A stretch of 64,000 bases of DNA. Origin: Nonomuraea thailandensis. GTDB lineage: Bacteria; Actinomycetota; Actinomycetes; Streptosporangiales; Streptosporangiaceae. Location of the stretch: NCBI RefSeq assembly GCF_024172165.1, contig NZ_JAMZEB010000002.1:2873501-2937500 (forward strand), given 5' to 3'. How positions within the stretch are numbered: the first letter of the stretch is position 1; every line of letters begins with the position of its first letter. The translations under genes were made by a program, and so were the position numbers. Shown in pieces: positions 55,857 through 64,000 of this stretch. The notes under the pieces were generated by a model. It was not told the origin of the DNA, searched no databases, and saw nothing but the letters and a program-made list of their open reading frames with translations.

Positions 55857-57773
55857 TCACGCCCCCCACGGAGAGCGGTAGGACGGCCGGTAGGCGCGCA
55901 GCCGCAGCCGCAGCGTCAGCGTGATCATGGTGCCCGCCGGCAGCTCCACCGTCAGGTACGGCCCGCCCACCGCGTGCTCGGCCGCCGAGACCACCGGCTC
56001 GTGGTGCACGTACTCGGTGTCGTGGCCGGTCCAGCCGGGCTCGGCCGCCGTCGCCGCGGCGCTCACGATCTCGTGCTCGCCGAACGCCCCGCCCTGCACG
56101 ACGATCGTCCTGTCGCACGTCGCCGACAGGTTGACCAGGGTGACCACCGTGGCCTCCGGCTCGATCGCGCTGACCAGCGCCGCCACCTGGTCGGGCACGC
56201 CGGGGCGGCGGCGCCCGGCGTCGAAGTAACGCACCCGCGCCTGCTGCAGGCCGCCGTTGTAGACCACCTGCGGGCCGCCCCACATGAGCTGGGCCAGCGC
56301 CTCGGTCACCACCGGATTGACGTTCTGCCACAGGTGGATGGCCTCCTCCGGCAGGTCGCGGCCGGCGTTGGCGAGCAGCAGCGCGATGCGGCGGCGGGCC
56401 TGGGCGTGCGCGGCCGCCAGGATCCGCTCGGGGTAGTCCGGGTTGTCGCCGCACAGGTACGCGTACCACGGCTCCTCGTGCCCGGCCTCCTCCTTGTCGC
56501 GGAAGGGCCGCACGGTCGCCCAGTCGTACCCGGAGGCGGCCCGCAGCGCGTCGAGGCGGGCACGGTCCTCGGCCGCGCCGGTGTGGTGCCAGAGTGCGAA
56601 GGGCACCGAGGTCTGGATCGGGTTGTGGTCGAACCAGCCCTTGTCGCTGTGCCGGTAGGGCACGAGCAGCGTCGGCACGTATGCGTCGGGGCCGAGGTGG
56701 GCGCGCCAGCGGCCCTGGTTGGCCGAGTCGCTCTCGTCGAAGGCCAGCTTGACGCCGCGCTCGATGACCGCGTCCAGCAGGGAGCGGACGAAGCCGAGGT
56801 AGCCGTCGTCGCCGGTGGCCAGGGCGGCGCTGAGCGCGCCGACGGCCGCCGCCTGGCCGATGCTGTACAGGCCGTGCGGCCAGGTCCAGCCGTAGTGGCC
56901 GCCGTACCACCGGCCGTCGAGCTGACTGCCGACGACGCCGTCGAGGCCGACGTTGTCGGGCACGACGCCGCCGTTCGCCTCGGCCCTGCGCTGCCAGGCG
57001 CCGACGTAGTCGCGCAGCCAGTCGGCGTAGCGCCGCTCGCCGCTGGCGAGGTAGGCGTTGCAGACCAGGCCGGCCACGCTGAGGTTGCCGACGGCGTCGC
57101 CACGGCCCAGGCGGCGCTGCATCTCCTCGCCGAGCCGCGGGTCCCCGGCCAGAGGGGGCACGGGCGCGTCGCCGGGCACCAGCCAGTCGAGCGGGTAGCC
57201 GTACTGGGCGGCCTCCGCCTCGGTCCACGGGTAGGCGGGCGAGTCGGACACGCCCTCCCTCGCGCCCCGGCTGCCGTTGTGCGGAGCCTTGATGATGCGC
57301 AGATCCGGGTCGTAGTTGCCCTTGGCCGGGAAGAGGTACAGGTCGGCGAAGCGGGTGGCCCGCTCGGTCCAGGCGACCGGGTCGGCGGCGGTCAGGAAGT
57401 ACGTGAACAGCAGGCTCTCACCCTGGTGGAACCAGTCGTAGCCGATCTCGAACTCGTCGGCGAACATGCCCAGCCCGGTCATCTGGGCCACCACGCCGTG
57501 CCAGTGCCGCGCGCACGTCTCCAGCAGGTCGTCCGCGCCGCCCAGCAGGTAGAGCTGCGGCCAGTTGAAGAACGGCTCGAAGAAGTCGTCCGCGCCGTCA
57601 CGCGAGGACAGCCGGCCCTCGTAGCGCAGCGAGCCGTCCGGCCTGGTGTAGCGGGCGGAGAACAGCCGCCACCCGCTGTCGAGCAGGTCCAGCAGGGCCC
57701 GCTGGGACAGCGCCCAGGCGGGCGGGTCGAGGACGGGCACGCTGGCCGTCACGGTTGTGGCGCGGTGCGTCAT
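55857..57773 (-). CDS. protein of unknown function in a sugar ABC operon, possible (alpha/alpha)-toroid carbohydrate enzyme
   Basis: 638 residues; start MTHRATTVTA at 57771-57773 has AGGAG 11 bp upstream, and the longer open frame runs through the permease gene. No signal peptide, so cytosolic. Features seen: FFNWPQLYLLGGADDLLETCARHW, FEIGYDWFHQGESLLFTYFL, NYDPDLRIIKAPHNGSRG, GHYGWTWPHGLYSIGQAA, HEEPWYAYLCGDNPDYPERIL. Repeated helix pairs and clustered aromatic/acidic residues suggest an alpha-toroid like many glycoside hydrolases or lyases. The last ~140 residues are beta-rich. The context (sugar importer, GntR) supports action on an imported oligosaccharide; the reaction is not identifiable. 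Confidence 0.6.
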   Translation of the reverse strand: MTHRATTVTASVPVLDPPAWALSQRALLDLLDSGWRLFSARYTRPDGSLRYEGRLSSRDGADDFFEPFFNWPQLYLLGGADDLLETCARHWHGVVAQMTGLGMFADEFEIGYDWFHQGESLLFTYFLTAADPVAWTERATRFADLYLFPAKGNYDPDLRIIKAPHNGSRGAREGVSDSPAYPWTEAEAAQYGYPLDWLVPGDAPVPPLAGDPRLGEEMQRRLGRGDAVGNLSVAGLVCNAYLASGERRYADWLRDYVGAWQRRAEANGGVVPDNVGLDGVVGSQLDGRWYGGHYGWTWPHGLYSIGQAAAVGALSAALATGDDGYLGFVRSLLDAVIERGVKLAFDESDSANQGRWRAHLGPDAYVPTLLVPYRHSDKGWFDHNPIQTSVPFALWHHTGAAEDRARLDALRAASGYDWATVRPFRDKEEAGHEEPWYAYLCGDNPDYPERILAAAHAQARRRIALLLANAGRDLPEEAIHLWQNVNPVVTEALAQLMWGGPQVVYNGGLQQARVRYFDAGRRRPGVPDQVAALVSAIEPEATVVTLVNLSATCDRTIVVQGGAFGEHEIVSAAATAAEPGWTGHDTEYVHHEPVVSAAEHAVGGPYLTVELPAGTMITLTLRLRLRAYRPSYRSPWGA

Positions 57774-57793
57774 GCGGTGGGAGCTCCTCAAGG

Positions 57794-58675
57794 TCAGCCC
57801 TTGGTCGCGCCGGCGGTCAGCCCGGCGACCAGGAAACGCTGCGAGAACAGGAAGACGAGCAGCACGGGGGTGATCGACATCAGGGTGGCCAGGACCAGCT
57901 CCGGCGGCTGCACCTCGGCGTTGGCGCCGACGACGGGGTTGAAGGTGGGGGTCGCGGCCAGCATCTGGGTCAGCCCGACCTGCATGGGGTAGTGGTCGCT
58001 GCTCGGCAGCATCACGTACGGCAGGAAGAAGTTGTTCCAGTTCGTCACGAAGCTGAAGAAGGCGACGAGCGCGACGACCGGCTTGGCCAGCGGCAGCGCC
58101 ACCCGGGCGAAGGTGGCCGACTCGCCGCACCCGTCCAGCCGCGCCGAGTCCAGCAGCTCGGCGGGGACGCTGGTGGAGAAGTAGATGTAGGTCAGGTAGA
58201 CGCCGAACGGGAAGAACGACATCGGCAGCACCACCGAGGCGGTCGTGTTGACCAGCCCCAGGTAGCTGAACTCCAGGAAGATCGGCAGCACCAGGGCGGT
58301 GGCCGGCATCAGCATCACCACGAGCGTGACGACCAGCAGCAGGCGGCGGCCCTGGAACTTCATCAGGGCCAGCGCGTAACCGGCCGGGATGCTCACCAGC
58401 AGTGTGATCGCCACCGACAGCGCGGCGTACAGCACCGAGTTGCCCATCCAGGTCGCCACCGTGCCGTCCTGGAAGGACATGAGGCTGCGCCAGTTGTCCA
58501 GCAGCGCGGCGATCGAGCCGGGCGAGAGCGGGTTGTCCTGGATCAGGCCGGCCGGCGTCTTGGTGGCGGCCAGCACCAGCCACACCATCGGCAGCACGAA
58601 GAACAGCGCGAACCCGGCCAGCACGGCGGCGACCAGCGCGCGCACCGCCAGGCGGGCCGGATGGTCAGTCCGCAT
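57794..58675 (-). CDS. carbohydrate ABC transporter permease (MalG type)
   Basis: 293 residues with six membrane helices. EAA loop: VPAELLDSARLDGCGESATFARVALPLAKPVVALVA, the site contacted by the ATPase. Typical N-terminus and size for CUT1 permeases. Its start overlaps the upstream permease gene by 11 bp. The operon has no ATPase gene; CUT1 systems in actinobacteria commonly share an MsiK-type ATPase encoded elsewhere. Confidence 0.93.
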   Translation of the reverse strand: MRTDHPARLAVRALVAAVLAGFALFFVLPMVWLVLAATKTPAGLIQDNPLSPGSIAALLDNWRSLMSFQDGTVATWMGNSVLYAALSVAITLLVSIPAGYALALMKFQGRRLLLVVTLVVMLMPATALVLPIFLEFSYLGLVNTTASVVLPMSFFPFGVYLTYIYFSTSVPAELLDSARLDGCGESATFARVALPLAKPVVALVAFFSFVTNWNNFFLPYVMLPSSDHYPMQVGLTQMLAATPTFNPVVGANAEVQPPELVLATLMSITPVLLVFLFSQRFLVAGLTAGATKG

Positions 58676-59579
58676 CGAACAGCCCTCCCTTGGCGACGAA
58701 CAGGCCGGCGCTGCACAGCGCCACGATGAGCAGGTCGATCGCGATGGCGGCCGAGCCGTTGAAGTCGTTCTGGTCGAAGGCGTACAGGTAGGCGAGCTGG
58801 TTGAGCGAGTAGTCGGTGCCGACGACGCCGAAGCTCGCCTGGGAGATGAGCTGCGGCTCCACGAAGAGCTGGGTGCCCGCGGCGAGCGACAGGATCAGCA
58901 TGTAGACGATCCACTTGCGCAGCATCGGCAGCTGCACGCGCAGCGCGGTGCGCAGCGGGCCGGCGCCGTCCACCCGGGCGGCCTCGATGACCTCGTGCGG
59001 GATGCTGTTCAGCGCGCCGTACATGATGACGATCCAGCCGCCCGCGCCGGTCCAGAACGCGATGATCGTGAAGAGCCACGGCAGGTGCCCGGGCGCGACC
59101 ACGGCCACGAACGTCGAGCCCCAGAGCGAGCGCACGATGCCGTCGATCGGGCTCACCGACGGGTCCAGCATGAACAGCCACAGCAGCACGCTGGACGCGC
59201 CGGCCAGCGCGCCCGGCACGTAGTAGACGAACCGCAGCACCGCCCGCGACCAGGCCGCGCTCAGCCGGTGCACGAGCAGCGCCAGCGTCAGGACCAGCAC
59301 GGTCAGCGTGACCAGCCACAACACCAGGTACGTGCCCACGTGCCCGACGGCCGCCAGGAACCGGAAGTCCTGGGCGGTGCGCACGAAGTTGGCCGGCCCG
59401 GCGAAGCGGCCGTCGGCGTCGGTGAAGGCCAGGTTGAGCGCGTACAAGGTGGGGACGATGCCGAAGGCCACGAGCAGGACCACGTACCCGGAGACGAAGG
59501 CGTGCCCCGCCGCCGGCCGCCAGGAGCGCGAACGGCTCCCTGCGCGTGTGCCGGCGGCGGTCATCGCGGGTGCGCTCAT
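58665..59579 (-). CDS. carbohydrate ABC transporter permease (MalF type)
   Basis: 304 residues; ATG at 59577-59579 overlaps the binding-protein stop (ATGA), giving translational coupling. Six membrane helices; EAA loop IPHEVIEAARVDGAGPLRTALRVQLPMLRKWIVYML. The N-terminal extension is Arg/Ala-rich. Pairs with the permease at 57794-58675 to import the ligand of the lipoprotein at 59576-60928. Confidence 0.93.
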   Translation of the reverse strand: MSAPAMTAAGTRAGSRSRSWRPAAGHAFVSGYVVLLVAFGIVPTLYALNLAFTDADGRFAGPANFVRTAQDFRFLAAVGHVGTYLVLWLVTLTVLVLTLALLVHRLSAAWSRAVLRFVYYVPGALAGASSVLLWLFMLDPSVSPIDGIVRSLWGSTFVAVVAPGHLPWLFTIIAFWTGAGGWIVIMYGALNSIPHEVIEAARVDGAGPLRTALRVQLPMLRKWIVYMLILSLAAGTQLFVEPQLISQASFGVVGTDYSLNQLAYLYAFDQNDFNGSAAIAIDLLIVALCSAGLFVAKGGLFDAD

Positions 59580-60928
59580 TTGGTGACCTGGTAGCCGAAC
59601 ACCTGGGCCTGCTGCTCGATCGCGGTCTGCCAGTCGGGCAGCAGCGACTCGACGGTCTTGCCCGCCGTCTGGGCGGGGATGACCGTCTTGGCCCACACCG
59701 CCTCCTGGCTGAACTCGGGCGAGCCCCAGCCGGGCCAGACCTGACCGGCCGCGGCGGTGATCGGGGCGGCGATGTCGCCGGCGTAGTAGCCGCTGTCCTG
59801 CTGCTTGGCGATCCACTTGGCCGCCGCGGGGGAGTAGGCGGGATAGCCGGGCGACTTGTCCACCTGGTACGCGTCAGCCGTGGTGACCCAGGTGACGAAG
59901 TCCTTGGCGGCCTCCAGGCGGGCGCTGTGCCGCGAGACCCACCAGGCGCCGCCGCCGACGTTGCCGGTCACCGGCGGGCTCTGGTCCGCCCAGTGGAGGG
60001 CGTCGCCGACCGCGAGCTCGCCCTCGGGCGTCTTGAGCGTGCCCTGGAACACCGCGCCTCCGTACCAGGCGGGGCCGGGCAGCATGAGGACCTTGTCGCC
60101 CTGGTTCTTGGCGAAGTCGGGGCCGAAGAGCGGCAGCAGGGACATGGTCTTGTTCGCGACGAGCTTGTCGATCAGCTTCGCGCCCCGCACGCAGGCGGGG
60201 TCGGTGGCCTTGACCGTGATCGCCTTGGCGGCGGTGACCTGGTTGGCGGGGCACTGCGCGCCCCACAGGTAGATCTCGGGCGTCCAGGCGTCGCCGGCCG
60301 TGCCGACGAGGTAGCCGGGGTGCTCGGCGGCCACCTTCTCGGCCAGCGCCTGGTAGTCCTCCCAGGTCCTGGGCACCTGGTAGCCGAACTCGCCGAGCAG
60401 CTTCTTGTTGTACCAGAGCACCACCTGGGCCAGGTCGTTGCGCAGGCAGTAGACGGTGCCGTCCACCGTGCACACGTCCAGCGCGCCCTTGGCGAACCCG
60501 CCCAGCGTGGCCTGGTCGATCAGGCCCTTGTCCAGCGGGGCGACGAAGGCGTCGTCGCCCTGCGAGGCCCAGGAGGCGGTGTTGTTGTCGGTGGTGAACA
60601 CGACGTCCGGCCAGCCCTCGCCGGCCCGGTTGAAGAGCTGGACCTTGGTCTTGAGCGTGTTGGAGCCGTTGGCGTTGCCGTCGTAGGTGACGATGTCGAG
60701 CTGCTCGCCGGGGTGCGCCGCCTGGTACGCCTTGGCGGCGTCCAGCCGGGTGGAGTCCACCCAGACCACGAGCTTGCCGTCCTCCTGGGGGGCCGGGGCG
60801 AAGCCGTACGGGGAGGAGGCCGGGGTGGTCGGGGCGGGCCGCGCGGTGCCGGCGGGGTTCGGCGGGCCGCAGGCCGCGACGGTGAACAGGACCGAGGTGA
60901 GGAGGATCGCCGGGCTGCGTCGTCTCAT
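59576..60928 (-). CDS. extracellular sugar-binding lipoprotein (CUT1)
   Basis: 450 residues; lipobox VAAC (Cys about 20). Bacterial solute-binding fold type 1: KLVVWVDSTRLDAAKAYQAAHPGEQLDIVTYD, WPDVVFTTDN, VLWYNKKLLGEFGYQVPRTWEDYQALAEKVAAEHP, and MLPGPAWYGGAVFQG. First gene of a minus-strand operon (binding protein, two permeases, unknown enzyme). Divergent from the GntR gene across the operator at 60992-61011. The sugar is not predictable. Confidence 0.93.
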   Translation of the reverse strand: MRRRSPAILLTSVLFTVAACGPPNPAGTARPAPTTPASSPYGFAPAPQEDGKLVVWVDSTRLDAAKAYQAAHPGEQLDIVTYDGNANGSNTLKTKVQLFNRAGEGWPDVVFTTDNNTASWASQGDDAFVAPLDKGLIDQATLGGFAKGALDVCTVDGTVYCLRNDLAQVVLWYNKKLLGEFGYQVPRTWEDYQALAEKVAAEHPGYLVGTAGDAWTPEIYLWGAQCPANQVTAAKAITVKATDPACVRGAKLIDKLVANKTMSLLPLFGPDFAKNQGDKVLMLPGPAWYGGAVFQGTLKTPEGELAVGDALHWADQSPPVTGNVGGGAWWVSRHSARLEAAKDFVTWVTTADAYQVDKSPGYPAYSPAAAKWIAKQQDSGYYAGDIAAPITAAAGQVWPGWGSPEFSQEAVWAKTVIPAQTAGKTVESLLPDWQTAIEQQAQVFGYQVTK

Positions 60929-60991
60929 GTGGTGTTCCTAGGGGGACGAAAGGCGGGAAGTGAGGTACGTGAACGCCGCGTTTCGGGATAT

Positions 60992-61011
60992 GACATCATA
61001 CGTGTGATGTC
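60992..61011. promoter_or_regulatory. near-perfect 20-bp GntR operator between the sugar operon and its regulator
   Basis: GACATCATACGTGTGATGTC has 7-bp perfect arms (GACATCA/TGATGTC) and an almost symmetric centre. It lies 64 bp from both start codons. A -10-like TATACT (61025-61030) for the regulator gene lies 13 bp downstream, so binding would cover its -35 region, and the divergent operon could be blocked too. Confidence 0.75.
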
Positions 61012-61074
61012 TCGCACAATGGCCTATACTCAAGGCGGTCCGAAGATCAGGACCATCAGTGCTCGGGAGGGCAC

Positions 61075-61938
61075 GTGACACAGCACGCACCGGCGGGCCC
61101 GCGCGCCGGGGACCCTGTCGACGACACGGCCGGCCACACCCATGGTGACGCCCATGGCGACACCCGCGGCGACGCCCACGGCGGCACGGCCGGCGGCACG
61201 GCCGGCGGCGCATCGCGGCCCGCTCGCCGATCGCGCCGGGTGCGCCCGGCCAAGCTGGGCACCACGGTGGTCGAGCAGCTCGTGGACGACATCGTCCGCG
61301 GCGTGCTGCGCCCCGGCTCGGCGCTGCCCTCCGAGGGCGAGCTGTGCGAGGAGTTCGGCGTCAGCCGCACGGTGATCCGCGAGTCGGTGAAGATCGTCCA
61401 GGAGAAGGGCCTGGTCAGGATCGAGCACGGGCGCGGCACCCAGGTCCTGGATCCGCGGCAGTGGAACCTGCTCGACGACGTCGTGCTGACCTCGGTCATC
61501 GCGCACGACGAGCATGCGACGTTCCTGGACGAGCTGGTCTCGGTGCGTACGGCGCTGGAGACGGACATGGCCGCCGCCGCGGCCCGCTTCCACACCGCGC
61601 GGGACGACGAGCGCATCGCCGCGGAGCTGGGCACGATGCGTGCGAGCCTGGAGTCACCGCCCGACTTCGGCGCGGCCGACGTGCGCTTCCACGACATGAT
61701 CATGGCGGCGTCCGGCAACCGGCTCGGCCGCGCGATCGTCAACAGCATCCACGACAAGGCCCGCACCAGCATGCGCTACCACGGCGAGTACAACGACTCC
61801 GTCATGCGCCGGACGCTGGACGAGCACCAGGCGATCAGCGACGCGATCGCGGCGGGCGACCCGGAGGAGGCGGCGGCGGCCATGCGCCGCCACATCCTCG
61901 ACTCCTGGAACCGCCGCCGCCCCACGCCCCGCGGCTGA
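61075..61938 (+). CDS. GntR/FadR-family regulator (FCD domain) of the sugar operon
   Basis: 287 residues from a GTG with GGGAGGG upstream. An N-terminal extension of about 55 residues is built of HGD/HGG/GGTA repeats, not part of the fold, and of low complexity. Winged HTH: VVEQLVDDIVRGVLRPGSALPSEGELCEEFGVSRTVIRESVKIVQEKGLVRIEHGRGTQV (about 64-123). FCD ligand domain with metal-type His residues (DVRFHDMIMAASGNRL, LDEHQAISDAIAAGD, MRRHILDSW). Divergent from the sugar-uptake operon, and probably its ligand-relieved repressor through the 20-bp dyad. Confidence 0.92.
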   Translation: MTQHAPAGPRAGDPVDDTAGHTHGDAHGDTRGDAHGGTAGGTAGGASRPARRSRRVRPAKLGTTVVEQLVDDIVRGVLRPGSALPSEGELCEEFGVSRTVIRESVKIVQEKGLVRIEHGRGTQVLDPRQWNLLDDVVLTSVIAHDEHATFLDELVSVRTALETDMAAAAARFHTARDDERIAAELGTMRASLESPPDFGAADVRFHDMIMAASGNRLGRAIVNSIHDKARTSMRYHGEYNDSVMRRTLDEHQAISDAIAAGDPEEAAAAMRRHILDSWNRRRPTPRG

Positions 61939-61940
61939 TC

Positions 61941-61963
61941 CCGGCCCGGCGACGCCGGGCCGG
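61941..61963. terminator. bidirectional hairpin terminator between the GntR and gdhA genes
   Basis: CCGGCCCGGC-GAC-GCCGGGCCGG: perfect 10-bp stem with a 3-base loop, 3 bp after the GntR stop and 32 bp from the gdhA stop. Serves the convergent pair. Confidence 0.85.
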
Positions 61964-61994
61964 TCGGGTGCCGACGGTCGGACCAGACCGGGGC

Positions 61995-63335
61995 TCAGAT
62001 CAGGCCGAGCGCCAGCATGGCGTCCGCGACCCGGCGGAAGCCGTCGATGTTGGCGCCGGCCACGTAGTTGCCCGGCATGCCGTACTCGTCCGCGGTCCCC
62101 AGGCAGCGGGCGTGGATGTCCTGCATGATCTCGCGCAGGCGGCGCTCGGAGAACTCGAACGTCCACGAGTCGCGGCTGGCGTTCTGCTGCATCTCCAGCG
62201 CGCTGGTCGCCACCCCGCCCGCGTTGGCCGCCTTGCCCGGCCCGAACGCGACGCCCGCGTCGGCGAACACCTTGATGCCCTCGGGGGTGGTGGGCATGTT
62301 GGCGCCCTCGCCGACCGCGATGCAGCCGTTGTCCACCAGGAACGCGGCCTCGCGGCCGGTGATCTCGTTCTGCGTGGCGGACGGCATCGCCACCTCGCAG
62401 GGCACCTCCCACACGTTGCGGCCCGGCACGAAGGTGACGTGCTCGCCGCGGCGCGCCGCGTACCCGTCCAGCCGGCCGCGCTCGACCTGCTTGACCTGCT
62501 TGAGCAGGCCCAGGTCGATGCCCTTCTCGTCGAGCACGTAGCCGGAGGAGTCGGAGCAGGCCACCACGACGCCGCCGAGCTGCTCGATCTTCTCGATCGT
62601 GTAGATCGCCACGTTGCCGGAGCCGGACACCACGACCCGCTTGCCGTCGAACGACGTGCCGCGCGCCCTGAGCATCTCCTCGACGAAGAACGCGCACCCG
62701 TAGCCGGTCGCCTCGGTGCGCACCTGGGCGCCGCCGTACGCCAGCCCCTTGCCCGTGATCACGCCGGACTCGTAGCGGTTGGTGATGCGCTTGTACTGGC
62801 CGAACAGGTAGCCGATCTCCCGCCCGCCGACGCCGATGTCGCCGGCCGGCACGTCGGTGTACTCGCCGATGTGCCGGTACAGCTCGGTCATGAAGCTCTG
62901 GCAGAAGGCCATCACCTCACGGTCGGAGCGGCCCTTGGGGTCGAAGTCCGACCCGCCCTTGCCGCCGCCGATCGGCAGGCCCGTCAGCCCGTTCTTGAAG
63001 ATCTGCTCGAAGCCGAGGAACTTGACGATGCCCAGGTAGACCGACGGGTGGAAGCGCAACCCGCCCTTGTACGGCCCCAGCGCGCTGTTGAACTCGACCC
63101 TGAAGCCGCGGTTGATCTGCACCTCGCCCCGGTCGTCGAGCCACGGCACCCGGAAGATGATCTGCCGCTCGGGCTCGCAGATCCGCTCGATGATCTTGGA
63201 TTCGGCGTACTCGGGATGCTTGCCGAGAGCCGGGCCGATGCTGTCGAGCACCTCGCGCACCGCCTGGTGGAACTCGACCTCTCCAGGGTTGCGGCGCAGG
63301 ACGTTGTCGTAGATCGACGACAGCTTCTCGTGCAA
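61995..63335 (-). CDS. gdhA: NADP-specific glutamate dehydrogenase
   Basis: 446 residues, the standard length of hexameric bacterial GDH. Conserved sites: VEFNSALGPYKGGLRFHPSV (substrate region), LTGLPIGGGKGGSDFDPKG (catalytic Lys), DVPAGDIGVGGREIGYLFGQYKR, and VVVSGSGNVAIYTIEKIEQLGG (dinucleotide fold). Next, ALEMQQNASRDSW near the C-terminus. Aminates 2-oxoglutarate with ammonia and NADPH. Single gene convergent with the GntR gene, with a terminator between. Confidence 0.96.
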   Translation of the reverse strand: MHEKLSSIYDNVLRRNPGEVEFHQAVREVLDSIGPALGKHPEYAESKIIERICEPERQIIFRVPWLDDRGEVQINRGFRVEFNSALGPYKGGLRFHPSVYLGIVKFLGFEQIFKNGLTGLPIGGGKGGSDFDPKGRSDREVMAFCQSFMTELYRHIGEYTDVPAGDIGVGGREIGYLFGQYKRITNRYESGVITGKGLAYGGAQVRTEATGYGCAFFVEEMLRARGTSFDGKRVVVSGSGNVAIYTIEKIEQLGGVVVACSDSSGYVLDEKGIDLGLLKQVKQVERGRLDGYAARRGEHVTFVPGRNVWEVPCEVAMPSATQNEITGREAAFLVDNGCIAVGEGANMPTTPEGIKVFADAGVAFGPGKAANAGGVATSALEMQQNASRDSWTFEFSERRLREIMQDIHARCLGTADEYGMPGNYVAGANIDGFRRVADAMLALGLI

Positions 63336-63434
63336 GAGGGACTCCTACCTCACTGGTGTGGACCACCTCACTTTACGGTTCTGCCACTTGTGAGAAGAAC
63401 GCGCCCCCGGGCGTTCGGCCAGGTCGGCCCGCCC

Positions 63435-63466
63435 GGCGGCCGCGGGCGGGCCCGCCCGCGGCCGCC
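63435..63466 (-). terminator. perfect 32-bp palindrome, terminator of the secreted-protein gene
   Basis: The arms 63435-63450 and 63451-63466 are exact reverse complements, so a hairpin with about a 14-bp stem can form. It lies 7 bp beyond the stop at 63473. It is also in the leader region of gdhA (98 bp upstream of its start). Confidence 0.8.
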
Positions 63467-63472
63467 GTCACG

Positions 63473-64000
63473 CTACTGGACGGTGATCCTGTCCACTTCC
63501 ACGGTGATGCCGCGTACCTGGGGCGTCGAGGTGGCCGTGGTGACCTTGCCCACGCCGGGGCTGACCCCTCTGACCCGCATCGAGTACGTCATCGTGCCGC
63601 CGGGAGCGGCCGGCGTGCTGGTGACCCGCAGGTCCCCGGCCGGCGGCCCGGCGATCTGGGCGCCCGCCGAGCCCTGCTCGTTCTCGGCGCCCACGGTGAG
63701 GCCGTAGCCCGCGGGCGGCTCGCCCGGCAGGTTGGCCGGATCGTAGACGTAGCTGATGTCCTCGGCGCCGCCGAGCCCGATCCACTGCTGGAACACCTTC
63801 AGGGTCGTGGTGCCGAACAGGTTGACCCGCCACTCGACGACCAGCCACTGGTTGGTCCCGTCCGACAGGACCGTGGCCAGGACGCCCGGCGCGCCGGTGC
63901 CGTCCAGATCGGTCCAGTAGGTCGCCAGCACGCCGTTGGGGCGGGCCGGATCGGGCAGCGTCTGCGGCGCGAAGTCGATGTCGCCGGCCGTGGCGCCGCC
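63473..64000 (-). CDS. 3' end of a secreted protein, possibly the C-terminal domain of an S8-type peptidase (partial)
   Basis: About 175 codons to the stop; the frame is open to the right edge. Visible features: RPNGVLATYWTDLDGTGAPGVLATVLSDG, WLVVEWRVNLFG, FQQWIGLGGAEDISYVYDPANLP, and a final beta-rich segment (GGTMTYSMRVRGV). The 'WTDLDG...WLVVEW' pattern occurs in the C-terminal domain of some actinobacterial secreted subtilisin-like proteases, from memory. The catalytic part, if present, lies outside the window. Confidence 0.55.
   Translation of the reverse strand, partial: GGATAGDIDFAPQTLPDPARPNGVLATYWTDLDGTGAPGVLATVLSDGTNQWLVVEWRVNLFGTTTLKVFQQWIGLGGAEDISYVYDPANLPGEPPAGYGLTVGAENEQGSAGAQIAGPPAGDLRVTSTPAAPGGTMTYSMRVRGVSPGVGKVTTATSTPQVRGITVEVDRITVQ

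Noticed and set aside
1..64000. tRNA, rRNA, transposase, integrase or att sites
   Set aside because: None recognised on either strand. Short direct repeats are explained by local tandem duplications, not by element ends.

Overview
The window is high-GC actinobacterial DNA. Evidence for this is the GC-rich third codon positions, GTG/TTG starts, DmdR/IdeR-type iron boxes, an F420-type LLM oxidoreductase, an AfsR-like regulator and a coelichelin-type siderophore cluster. A filamentous, sporulating genus of the Streptosporangiaceae or Streptomycetaceae (for example Nonomuraea-like) fits best, but the genus is an inference. No rRNA, tRNA, CRISPR array, prophage or insertion sequence was recognised. 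The first gene is open at the left edge and the last at the right edge.

Layout. 0-3.3 kb: a sensor kinase with two tandem kinase modules, then a membrane protein whose leader carries a clear inverted repeat. 3.3-26.3 kb: a coelichelin-type hydroxamate siderophore locus. The trimodular NRPS has adenylation codes I read as N5-formyl-N5-hydroxyornithine, Thr and N5-hydroxyornithine. Around it are MbtH, two ABC half-exporters, a lipoprotein receptor, two FecCD permeases, a Fes-type esterase, a formyltransferase and an ornithine N-monooxygenase. Four iron boxes at three promoter regions can drive the whole locus. The importer ATPase expected between permease and lipoprotein is absent, and a phytase-like secreted protein is translationally coupled to MbtH. 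26.3-34.1 kb: a LysR remnant, two cupins, an MDR reductase, a HemK-like methyltransferase, a TetR regulator and two secreted proteins (a lectin-like repeat protein and a second phytase-like protein). 34.1-37.9 kb: a glycoside phosphorylase (GH65) fused in frame to an XRE-HTH/pyridoxamine-oxidase-like protein, next to a beta-phosphoglucomutase-like HAD. 38.1-39.9 kb: a lipoprotein, a 19-copy 15-bp repeat array and a TetR gene. 40-47.7 kb: an unpaired TagG-like permease, Lrp, LLM oxidoreductase, deaminase, agmatinase-like enzyme with a divergent SSS symporter, an ICL/PEP-mutase enzyme, a SnoaL-like protein and MarR. 47.7-54.4 kb: a DUF4142-like lipoprotein, a large AfsR-type regulator, and two secreted peptidoglycan hydrolases sharing a C-terminal domain that resembles spore-associated protein A. 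54.4-61.9 kb: a hydrolase/TetR pair and a sugar ABC operon with a divergent GntR regulator and a near-perfect operator. 62-64 kb: NADP-type glutamate dehydrogenase and the 3' end of a secreted protein.

How the genes work together. In the siderophore locus, CchB-like N-hydroxylation and CchA-like formylation supply hydroxamate ornithines to the CchH-like NRPS, assisted by MbtH. The two half-exporters, whose ATP sites are degenerate in complementary ways, would form one heterodimeric exporter. The lipoprotein and permeases recover the ferric complex, and the esterase could act in release or hydrolysis. Elsewhere the clearest functional sets are phosphorylase plus phosphoglucomutase, the GntR-controlled sugar uptake operon, and the paired cell-wall hydrolases. 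A window-wide oddity is the recurrence of short tandem duplications, often exactly 39 bp (13 codons), in linkers and at gene ends.
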